Source of the DNA: JBEIUL01 sp044356865
GTDB taxonomy: Bacteria; Planctomycetota; Phycisphaerae; Phycisphaerales; SM1A02
Reading direction: 5' to 3'
Length of the DNA stretch: 38,264 nt
Assembly (NCBI GenBank): GCA_044356865.1
Contig: JBIKVN010000003.1
Location: 1 to 38,264, forward strand
Within the stretch, counting starts at the first letter, position 1. Each line of letters begins with the position of its first letter. Below, one piece after another: positions 8,268-15,521 of the stretch. The translations under genes and the position numbers were made by a program. The notes below the pieces were generated by a model, which was not told the origin of the DNA, made no database searches, and worked only from the letters and a program-made list of their open reading frames with translations.

Positions 8268-10355
8268 TCAACTTCGCAGCCGGAAGCTTGCGATCGAGGT
8301 CTTGAGCGCCCCGACCGCCGACTGCAGGTCCTCGGCGGCCCGCCCGAACTCACCGCTTGCCGTCGCGGTGCGTCGCGCCGCCGAATCGAGCCCCCGCATC
8401 GCCCCGTCGATCTGGGCGGCGCCCGCGGCCTGGCTGCGCATGCCCTCCTTGACCAGCTGGAATCCCTCGGTGCTCTCGCTCACCTGCTCGATGATCCGTC
8501 CGAGCCGCGACGACACCTTCACGACCTCGTCGACGCCGCCCCGCACCGACTCGGCGAAGCGATCCATCTCCATCACCCCGCCCGCGACCGCCGACTGCAT
8601 CTGCTTGACCATGCGCTCGATGTCCAGCGTCGCCGCCGCGGTCTGGTCGGCGAGCCGCCGGATCTCGCGGGCGACCACCAGGAACCCGACGCCGAACTCG
8701 CCGGCCTTCTCGGCCTCGATCGCGGCATTCACGCTGAGCAGGTTGGTCCGGTCGGCGACATGGTTGATGGTGGTCACGATCGCGGTGATGCCGGAGGCCT
8801 TCTCGTTGATCGCGGCCAGCCGCGCCGCGACGGTCGCCGTCGCATCCTCGAGCTTCCGCATCGAGCCTTCCATGCCCGCGAGGTCACGGCGGCTCTCCTG
8901 GGCCAACTCAGCCGACTGCACCGCCCGCTCGCCGATCACCTCCATCGTGCCGAGCAGCTCGGTTCCGGTCGTGGAGATCTGCCGCACGCTGGCCGCGATC
9001 TCGGTGGTGGCTTGGCCGAACTCGCCGACCGTCCCTTCCTGCTGCCGACTGGTCGCGGCCAGTTCGGTCGCCGTCGAGTGGATCTGGATGCTCGACTGCC
9101 GTACCTGCCCGACCAGCCGATTCAGCTGCTCGCACATGCGGCGGAAGGCCCGCAGCAGTTCGCCGGTCTCGTCGCCGGCGGTCGCGGGCGGCGGGTCGCG
9201 CGAGAGGTCGCCTTCGGCGATCCGTGCCGACGCCTCGACGGCGGTACGGAGGCGGCGGCTGATCCGCCGCGCGAACACCACGAGCAGCACCGCCACCGCC
9301 GCGATCCCCGCGAGCGCGGTCAGGCCGTTGACGAGCAGCGAACGCCACACCGGGGCCATCACCTCGCGCTCCGGCCGCGTCAGCACCACCGTCCAGTCGC
9401 CGGTCGGAATCGACGCCGTCGCGACGAAACTCCGCTCGCCATCGAGCGGATTCACCTCATCGACGATCCGCGGCCGCTCGAGCGTGCCGGGCGTCGCGGC
9501 CAGCCGCTCGAGCCCCGTGCCCGCGACGGGCCGGGAGCGCAGCGCCGTCTCCTCGCTCCGGTCGCGGTCGACCGTCGCCCCGGCGAAGTGCCCGCGGGCG
9601 AGGACGAACACCTCGACGCCATCCTCCTCGTGGATCTTCGCCAGTTCCTCCTCGATGGTCCGCAGCGAACGGTCGCAGCCGGCGATGCCGAGGAAGGTGC
9701 CGTCGCGCACCAGCGGGATCATCTGCTCGACCATCTGCTCGCCCTCGTACAGGTAGGGCCGCGTCAGGAAGGGCTCGATCCGGCCGGTCCGTTCCCATTC
9801 GCGCTTCGTGCCCTGGTACCAGAGCACCTCGGGGTCGTCGAAGCCGGCCAGCGGCTCGTAGCGGAAGCCCTCGGGCCGCGACGCGTCGCGCCGCACGTAC
9901 GGGACGAAGCGGCCGTTCGCGTCGAGCACGTCGGGCAGGCTGTCGTTGCCGGGGTCGGCGTCCTTCCCGTCGGCGTTGGGCTCGTAGCAGACGGTGACCG
10001 CAAAGAGGTCCGGATGCGCCAGCAGCAGGTCGCGGTGGAACTCGAGGGTGCGGTGCCGGTCACCGAAGAAGCCGTTGAGCTGGGCGATCGCGACCATCCG
10101 CGAGACCTGCACCGCCCGCCGGTTCTCGTCGTCGATCCGGCGGGCCACGCGGCGGGCGACATCCTCGAGCTGGGCGATGGCCGAACCCTTCAGGCTGTCG
10201 TAGGCGCGAACCCCGTTGGCGGTCACCACGGCGCCGATCACGACGACGGTCGGCACGACGCCGAGCAGGATCGTCCGTCCGAGAAGGGATCGGCCGAACG
10301 GCAGGCTGCGACGGGGGTCGCCTTCAGGCATCGCGACGGACATCGCCTTCGTCAT
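8268..10355 (-). CDS. wspA: Membrane chemoreceptor (methyl-accepting protein), WspA-like
   Basis: 695 residues from ATG 10355, which has a GGGGGA Shine-Dalgarno four bases upstream; an internal ATG at 10343 is an alternative. Transmembrane helix 1 is at about residues 24-46 and helix 2 at about 340-362, leaving a periplasmic region of roughly 290 residues that looks Cache-like (ERSFVATASIPTGDWTVVLT). A HAMP segment (about 363-415) and a cytoplasmic coiled coil follow, with hairpin tip NLLSVNAAIEAEKAGEFG. The flanking AREIRRLADQT and DIERMVKQMQSAV are characteristic of WspA rather than flagellar chemoreceptors. It is the sensor that should control WspE. The sensor domain is larger than the periplasmic domain of Pseudomonas WspA, so the stimulus may differ. 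Confidence 0.94.
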   Translation of the reverse strand: MTKAMSVAMPEGDPRRSLPFGRSLLGRTILLGVVPTVVVIGAVVTANGVRAYDSLKGSAIAQLEDVARRVARRIDDENRRAVQVSRMVAIAQLNGFFGDRHRTLEFHRDLLLAHPDLFAVTVCYEPNADGKDADPGNDSLPDVLDANGRFVPYVRRDASRPEGFRYEPLAGFDDPEVLWYQGTKREWERTGRIEPFLTRPYLYEGEQMVEQMIPLVRDGTFLGIAGCDRSLRTIEEELAKIHEEDGVEVFVLARGHFAGATVDRDRSEETALRSRPVAGTGLERLAATPGTLERPRIVDEVNPLDGERSFVATASIPTGDWTVVLTRPEREVMAPVWRSLLVNGLTALAGIAAVAVLLVVFARRISRRLRTAVEASARIAEGDLSRDPPPATAGDETGELLRAFRRMCEQLNRLVGQVRQSSIQIHSTATELAATSRQQEGTVGEFGQATTEIAASVRQISTTGTELLGTMEVIGERAVQSAELAQESRRDLAGMEGSMRKLEDATATVAARLAAINEKASGITAIVTTINHVADRTNLLSVNAAIEAEKAGEFGVGFLVVAREIRRLADQTAAATLDIERMVKQMQSAVAGGVMEMDRFAESVRGGVDEVVKVSSRLGRIIEQVSESTEGFQLVKEGMRSQAAGAAQIDGAMRGLDSAARRTATASGEFGRAAEDLQSAVGALKTSIASFRLRS

Positions 10356-10391
10356 CGGTCCCCCGGCGCACCAGCCTGCACACCGGGACCG
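10356..10391 (-). promoter_or_regulatory. Hairpin overlapping the wspA ribosome binding site
   Basis: In the 43-base gap between the fucokinase stop and the wspA start, bases 10356-10366 can pair with 10383-10391 (nine pairs with a two-base bulge, 16-base loop). The wspA Shine-Dalgarno lies inside one arm. It may be a weak terminator for the upstream gene, without a U-tract, or an RNA structure that limits wspA translation. Confidence 0.35.
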
Positions 10392-10398
10392 GCCACGC

Positions 10399-13362
10399 TC
10401 AGAGCACGGTCTGACGCAGTCCGCCCGTGTCGAGCTGAAACTGGAACGGACGGGCCAAGGGGTTGGGCGGGCGGGCCGCGAGCGTCCGACGCACCACGGC
10501 GGCGGCCTCCTCGTCGCGAGCCACCATAAAGAGGAAGCCCCCACCCCCCGCCCCCGGCAGTTCCCACGCCGAGAGATAGCGCCGGATCGGGGCGACCATG
10601 CGGTCGATCTGCGGGATTCGGGACTTCGGGTCTAAACGACACTTCAGTTCCCAGTACCGGGAAAGCTCTTCGGCAAATGAGTCGAGTTCACCCAAAGCGA
10701 GCTGGCACCGCATCCGCTCGGCGCCCTCCTTCAGATCACCCACCACCCGCAGCACGCTTCGCTCACCCGTGCCGTCCCGGGCGAGGTATCCCTCGACCAC
10801 CTTCTGCAGGATGTCGCGGGCCATCCGGCGAATGCCCGTGAAGTACAGGATGGTCCGGGCCTCGAGTTCGGCCAACGCCCGCGCGGGCATGTCGATCGGT
10901 TCGACCGCGACCTCTTGCCCGAGGCCGGGTTCGGTCCGACCGATCTTGAGGCCGGGATAGATCCCGCCGACCTGGTCCTGCCAGCCGCCGCGGGTCGACA
11001 TCCGCTGCTCGAGGACGCTGGTTCGGGACACCAGCTCGGCGGGCGCGAGGGCCCGGCCGACCAGACGGTCGAGGCAGGCGAGCGTCGCCGCCCCAAGGAT
11101 CGAGGAAGTCCCGAGGCCCGACCCCTTCGGCACCGCCGAGAAGAGCGAAAGGGCGACGCCGCCCCCGAGCCGCTCGAGATGCCGGGCCAGCGACACCCGG
11201 GCATCCGACGGCACGACGCCCGACTGGACGAGCGCCGCCTTCGCGAGGGCCGACCAGTCGCGCGGGTCGCGGCAGTCGAGCAACTCGTTCGTACGGGTGA
11301 AGCGTCGGCTGAGACCGAGGTCGATCGAGTGGACGGTCACCGTCGGCTCGTCGACGAGTTTCGCCACCACCTGGATCGGCTGCTGGCCGTTGAGCAGGAT
11401 CGCCGCGTTGAGGACGGTTCCGCCGCGCTCGTTGCAGATCGGCGGCGTGTCCGACCAGCCGCCGGCGAGGTCGACGCGGACCGGGGCGCTGGTCCAGATC
11501 GCCTGGTCGGGCCGGATCGGCGGCAGCGGATCGCCGCGGCGATCGGCACGCGAGGCCTGCGGAAGGCTCAGGCAGACCGCCTCGCCGATCGACTCGAGGC
11601 TGCGGGCCGCGAGAGTCCGGGCAAGCCGGCGGCCCTTCGCGCCGAGATGCGCGGCGGCGATCCGCGACGCCACGAGTTCGTGGCGGGCGCGGAAGAGCCG
11701 ATCGGGCGTGGCGACGAGCAGATCGCGGATGGCGGCCTTCGCCTCCTTCCCGTTCCCGATCGACGCCACGATCGAATCGGCCGGAAGCGCGTCGTCGCGG
11801 GAAAGCGCCGCCGCGGGCGAACTCGCGAGCGAACGCCGCGCGATCTCGGTCTCGAGCGCGATCGTCCGCGCTTGCGACACCCGACCCAGCAGTTCGCCCA
11901 ACGAGAATCGCTTCGCCTGCCGCCAGGCCTGCGGCGCCCGGCCGCGCGGCGAGCGCATCCACGCCAGCGTCGCGGCGTCGGGCCGCGGGCCGACCGTCCA
12001 GAGCGTGGCGTCCCAGGTCGTCACCGCGTCGCCGACCGCCGAGACGTCCTCGACCGTCAGGCCATGGGCACGAAGCCATTCGCGCCACGGCCGGCCGCCG
12101 AACGTGCCGTCCCGAGCGAGCGGCGTCTTCCCGTCGTCGTCGACGTGAAACAGGACCGTCGCGAACTCGCGCCGCCCGATCGGCAGGACGCAGGCGCCCC
12201 AGCCATCGCGGAACCCCGTCGCCCCGCGGGTCTCGGGCCCGAAGCCGCTCACCAGCGAGTCGCGTCCGAGCCGCAGCCGCTTCAGGCCCAGGCTTCCCTC
12301 GACCACCGAGCCCGCGCCGTCGCGGGCGAATCCGGCCGCAAGGTCCGCGCAGCCGAGCGCGAACGCCTCGCCGCGTCGGGTGGCCTCGATGCCGTCGGCG
12401 CCGAAGCGGAAGCGTCGCTCGGACGCCGCGTCGCCGGTCACGGTGTGGAGGTATTCACGGGTCGTGCCGACGTGGAGGAAGCCCTCGCCGTCCGAGATCC
12501 GCACGCGGAACGGGACGCCTCGCACGCCGCGATGGAGCGAGACCAGCGAGCGCTTCACTCCGGGCGAAGCCGCCGGCAGCTGCGCGAGATACTCGCGCTC
12601 GTCGCGGCAACCCGCGAACGCAAGCAGCACGTGCTGGTACAGGTCGACGTTCTCGACGAGGCCGCGGCGGATGCCCGCGATCAGCCCGCGTCCGGCCCCG
12701 AGCAATCGCGCCGCGGCTGCGGGCGTCAGGCTGACGATGCCGGTGTCGACCAGCACCGAGCCGTCCGCGCGCAGGGCCCGCGCCGCCCGCAATCGCGCGA
12801 GGTCGGGCTTCTGCAGGAACCCGCGGACCGCTCCCGACGCGCCGCGCACGTACACCCCATGCCGCGATCCGCGCTCGGGCGTTCCCGGCTGGGCGATGCC
12901 GACCAGGCCGCCGTCGGAAGTCGACAGGTCGATCGCCTCGCGGCCGACCCCCACGACCGTGTCGCCGCTCGCGACCAGCACGTGCCCGCCGTCCGGGGCC
13001 GCGAGTCCGCCGAGGTCGGCCAGCACCAGGTCCAGCACGCTGCCGGGGCGACCCGACTTCCGGCGGAAGGGCAGCGGCGCGAAGACCTTCCCCCGCGCCG
13101 CGAACGCCGGCAGCCGTTTGCTGTCGCCGCCCGAATGCACGATCCAGATCCGGCGCCCACGGAGCGAACCGGCCGCCGCCAGCGCCAGCAGCGTCGCCCC
13201 GCCGCTTCCGATCCGCCGACCGCCGGCGTCGGGCACGACCCGCCAGCCGAAGCCCGCGGGCAGGTCGCCGAGACGTTCTCGCTCGGCCAACCGCACGCGA
13301 TAGGCCGCGGCCTGCGCCTCGTTCGCCGCCGTGAGAATCAGGAGATCGCCCGATCGGGACAC
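10399..13362 (-). CDS. fkp: Bifunctional L-fucokinase / L-fucose-1-phosphate guanylyltransferase
   Basis: 987 residues, close to Bacteroides Fkp (about 950). The N-terminal half is a nucleotidyltransferase-like domain with GSGGATLLAL (52-61) and HSGGDSKRLPAFAARGK, the Fkp-family guanylyltransferase motif. The C-terminal third is a GHMP sugar kinase with APVRVDLAGGWSDTPP (about 640-655), the phosphate-binding loop PKGSGLGTSSILGAATL, and LPGAGGGGFLFMV near 935-947. By family, it phosphorylates L-fucose at C1 and converts it to GDP-L-fucose, a salvage route to fucosylated glycans. The start is a GTG at 13362 preceded by TACACT with a six-base gap and no Shine-Dalgarno, so the mRNA may be leaderless. 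It is divergent from a sugar mutarotase, which supports a fucose role. The related D-glycero-D-manno-heptose kinase architecture is less likely because both halves are present. Confidence 0.9.
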   Translation of the reverse strand: MSRSGDLLILTAANEAQAAAYRVRLAERERLGDLPAGFGWRVVPDAGGRRIGSGGATLLALAAAGSLRGRRIWIVHSGGDSKRLPAFAARGKVFAPLPFRRKSGRPGSVLDLVLADLGGLAAPDGGHVLVASGDTVVGVGREAIDLSTSDGGLVGIAQPGTPERGSRHGVYVRGASGAVRGFLQKPDLARLRAARALRADGSVLVDTGIVSLTPAAAARLLGAGRGLIAGIRRGLVENVDLYQHVLLAFAGCRDEREYLAQLPAASPGVKRSLVSLHRGVRGVPFRVRISDGEGFLHVGTTREYLHTVTGDAASERRFRFGADGIEATRRGEAFALGCADLAAGFARDGAGSVVEGSLGLKRLRLGRDSLVSGFGPETRGATGFRDGWGACVLPIGRREFATVLFHVDDDGKTPLARDGTFGGRPWREWLRAHGLTVEDVSAVGDAVTTWDATLWTVGPRPDAATLAWMRSPRGRAPQAWRQAKRFSLGELLGRVSQARTIALETEIARRSLASSPAAALSRDDALPADSIVASIGNGKEAKAAIRDLLVATPDRLFRARHELVASRIAAAHLGAKGRRLARTLAARSLESIGEAVCLSLPQASRADRRGDPLPPIRPDQAIWTSAPVRVDLAGGWSDTPPICNERGGTVLNAAILLNGQQPIQVVAKLVDEPTVTVHSIDLGLSRRFTRTNELLDCRDPRDWSALAKAALVQSGVVPSDARVSLARHLERLGGGVALSLFSAVPKGSGLGTSSILGAATLACLDRLVGRALAPAELVSRTSVLEQRMSTRGGWQDQVGGIYPGLKIGRTEPGLGQEVAVEPIDMPARALAELEARTILYFTGIRRMARDILQKVVEGYLARDGTGERSVLRVVGDLKEGAERMRCQLALGELDSFAEELSRYWELKCRLDPKSRIPQIDRMVAPIRRYLSAWELPGAGGGGFLFMVARDEEAAAVVRRTLAARPPNPLARPFQFQLDTGGLRQTVL

Positions 13363-13368
13363 GATCGC

Positions 13369-13402
13369 AGTGTACGGATCGCCGGCGGCGAACCGCTACA
13401 CT
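13369..13402. promoter_or_regulatory. Divergent promoter pair with mirrored TACACT boxes
   Basis: Between the fucokinase and mutarotase genes, AGTGTA at 13369-13374 reads TACACT on the minus strand, and TACACT also occurs on plus at 13397-13402. Each is a good -10-like hexamer for its downstream gene. The arms extend as AGTGTACGG ... CCGCTACACT, a near-perfect inverted repeat, so one regulator could bind here. No convincing -35 hexamers were found. Confidence 0.42.
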
Positions 13403-13443
13403 CCGCGTCCCGCTCGCGAACGCGAGTCGCCAGGACCGCCCGC

Positions 13444-13794
13444 GTGCCGAGTTTCGCCCAAGCCCTCGATCTCCGCGACGACCCGAAGCTCATCGAGGAG
13501 TACCGCCGCCACCACCGCGCCGTCTGGCCCGAGGTGCTCGCGGCGCTGCGCGGCATCGGCATCGTGCGGATGAGGATCTACCTCGTCGGGACGCGGCTCT
13601 TCATGTACTACGAGGCCCGCGAGGGCTTCGACCCGCGCCGGGATTTCCAGACCTACGCGGCGAATCCGAAGACCCGCGCCTGGGACGATTGGATGCGCAC
13701 CTTCCAGCGGAAGCTCGCCGAGGCGGGTCCCGACGACTGGTGGACCCCCATGGACGAGGTCTTTGACCTCGAGAAGGCCCCGAGCTCCGCGTGA
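13444..13794 (+). CDS. L-rhamnose/L-fucose mutarotase family protein
   Basis: 116 residues from a GTG at 13444 with AGGA nine bases upstream. The protein fits the small RhaM-type mutarotase fold: an N-terminal YRRHHRAVWPEV motif (family YxxxHxxxWPE), the central strand RMRIYLVGTRLFMYYEA, and the C-terminal DDWWTPMDEVFDLE. These enzymes interconvert anomers of L-rhamnose or L-fucose. Divergence from a fucokinase favours L-fucose as substrate, but the sequence alone does not decide. Its stop overlaps the GTG of the next gene by four bases, so the two are probably translated together. Confidence 0.86.
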   Translation: MPSFAQALDLRDDPKLIEEYRRHHRAVWPEVLAALRGIGIVRMRIYLVGTRLFMYYEAREGFDPRRDFQTYAANPKTRAWDDWMRTFQRKLAEAGPDDWWTPMDEVFDLEKAPSSA

Positions 13795-15269
13795 ACCATC
13801 GCGATCCCGCCATCACCCTGCTCGGCGCCGCCGGCGAGGTCACCGGTTCCTGCACGCTGCTCGACACCGGCGCGGCCCGCGTGGTCGTCGACTTCGGGCT
13901 CATCCAGGGCAGCATCCACGACGAGCTGCGGAACCGCGACGCTCCGCCGATCGACTGGGCCGCGGTCGACGCCGTGGTGCTGACCCACATCCATGTCGAT
14001 CACTGCGGCCGCCTCGGGATGCTGCCGAAGCTCGGCTTCCGCGGCACGATCTGGATGACGCCGCCCTCCGAGCGGCTCATCGTGAAGATCCTCCGCGGCT
14101 CGGCGAACCTGCAGCAGACCCGGAAAGTCGAATGGCGGGACGGCACCGCCCCGATCGCCCGGGCGATCTTCCCGGGCGACCCCGACCACCTGCCGGAAGA
14201 GGACGATCCCGAACCGCCGGTGCTCTTCGTCAACCGCGACGTGAGCGAGACCTCGCACCTGATCCGTTCGGCGAACTTCGGCGAGCGGCTCGAGATCGCG
14301 CCGGGCGTGCGGCTGCGGTTCCATCCCGCCGGGCACGTCCTCGGCGCCGCCAGCGTCGAACTCGCTTGCGGCAACGGCGACGGCCGCGACACGATCGTGG
14401 TCTTCTCGGGCGACATCGGGCCGCAGCACAACATCCTGCTCGCGCCGCCGCGTCCGCCCGAGCGGGCCGACATCGTGGTGCTCGAAAGTACCAATGGCTC
14501 GCGCGAGCACGTGCCCGGGCCCGACGCGGAAGGGCAGCTCGAGGCGGTCCTCGCCCTTGCCGCGGGCCGAAAGGAACGCGTGCTCGTGCCGACTTTCGCG
14601 ATCGGCCGCGCCCAGCAACTGGTCTACCGCCTCGCCCGTCTCGCCCGCCGCAACGCCCTGCACGGGATGAATGTCTACCTCGACAGCACCATGGCGGTGC
14701 GGGCGACCGAGCAGTTCCAGCACTTCCGCGACGGGCTCGCCCCCGAGGTCCGCGCCGCCTACGACCGCGGCGAGAACCCGATGCACTTCCCGCAGCTGCA
14801 TTACCTCACCTCGCGCGAGCAGTCGCTGAAGATCGCCGACCTCAAGTCGGGCGTGATCCTCTGCGGCGCCGGCTTCATGGACGCGGGGCCGATCCTGCAC
14901 CACCTCGTCCGCGGCATCGAACGCGACAACGTGCGGATCCTGCTCGCCGGATACCACCCGAAGGGCGGCCTCGGCGACGGGCTGCGGCACGGGGCGCCGC
15001 GGGCGGAGATCAACGGCCGGATCCACGACGTGCGCTGCCAGGTGTCCGAGGTGCAGGGGCTTTCCGGCCACGGGGAGCGCGAGGATCTTGTCGCGTGGGT
15101 GCGCTCGATGCGCGAGCCGCCGCGACGGATCATCCTGAACCACGGCACGGATTCGGCCCGCGAGCGACTCGCCGCCGACCTCGAGACCGCGACGGGCGTG
15201 CGCTGCGAGCTGCCGTTCCCGCCGGCCGGGCGCCCACCGCACGATCGCGGCGGCAGCGCGGACGAATAG
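13791..15269 (+). CDS. Beta-CASP metallo-beta-lactamase-fold RNA/DNA hydrolase
   Basis: 492 residues from GTG 13791 (GTGA overlap with the mutarotase stop). Motifs of the CPSF/RNA-processing branch are all present: HIHVDHCG (66-73) binding two zincs, FHPAGHVLGAASVEL, VFSGDIG, then the beta-CASP insertion with VPTFAIGRAQQLVYRLA, GYHPKGGLGDGL and a terminal LSGHGEREDLVAWV and IILNHGT. Such proteins are usually ribonucleases (YSH1/CPSF-73-like or bacterial relatives). The substrate is unknown. Coupling to a sugar mutarotase is not functionally obvious and may be chance. Confidence 0.9.
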   Translation: MNHRDPAITLLGAAGEVTGSCTLLDTGAARVVVDFGLIQGSIHDELRNRDAPPIDWAAVDAVVLTHIHVDHCGRLGMLPKLGFRGTIWMTPPSERLIVKILRGSANLQQTRKVEWRDGTAPIARAIFPGDPDHLPEEDDPEPPVLFVNRDVSETSHLIRSANFGERLEIAPGVRLRFHPAGHVLGAASVELACGNGDGRDTIVVFSGDIGPQHNILLAPPRPPERADIVVLESTNGSREHVPGPDAEGQLEAVLALAAGRKERVLVPTFAIGRAQQLVYRLARLARRNALHGMNVYLDSTMAVRATEQFQHFRDGLAPEVRAAYDRGENPMHFPQLHYLTSREQSLKIADLKSGVILCGAGFMDAGPILHHLVRGIERDNVRILLAGYHPKGGLGDGLRHGAPRAEINGRIHDVRCQVSEVQGLSGHGEREDLVAWVRSMREPPRRIILNHGTDSARERLAADLETATGVRCELPFPPAGRPPHDRGGSADE

Positions 15270-15521
15270 GGCCGAACGCCGAGGGAAGATTGGCCGCTCG
15301 AGCCGATCTGGGTCGTCCTATAACAAGATCGCGCAAATATAGGGTCTTTGGGGACTCTCTCGTATCACACGGAGAGTTCCGCCTGTAAAAGATGCCGCTC
15401 GTCCCCGTCGGCTGAGTTCGTCCCTTCATTCGCGGCGCACGCCGCCTTTCCCGCCTCGCCGATCTCCGGCGGCGGGACCGCTTGAAGTTCGGGCTGATCC
15501 GATAAGTCCCTCGCCCCGCTC
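15270..15521 (+). other. Intergenic region, lower GC, probable promoter of the oxidase operon
   Basis: 252 bases without a supported gene. An imperfect stem at 15288-15308 (GATTGGC / GCCGATC) follows the hydrolase stop. TATAAC at 15319-15324 is a possible -10 box, and an imperfect hairpin of GGACTCTC with GAGAGTTCC lies near 15353-15379. It is more AT-rich than its flanks. No tRNA or riboswitch was recognised. Confidence 0.4.

Noticed and set aside
1469..10355. Flagellar-type chemotaxis operon
   Set aside because: The receptor tip, WspF-like Asn in the CheB receiver, kinase-receiver hybrid, CheR-TPR and two flanking CheW genes all fit Wsp. No CheY, CheD, CheZ or flagellar gene is present.
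13444..13794. Antibiotic-biosynthesis monooxygenase-like small protein
   Set aside because: The dimeric alpha/beta-barrel is similar, but the HxxxWPE motif and the C-terminal VFDL fit the mutarotase family better.
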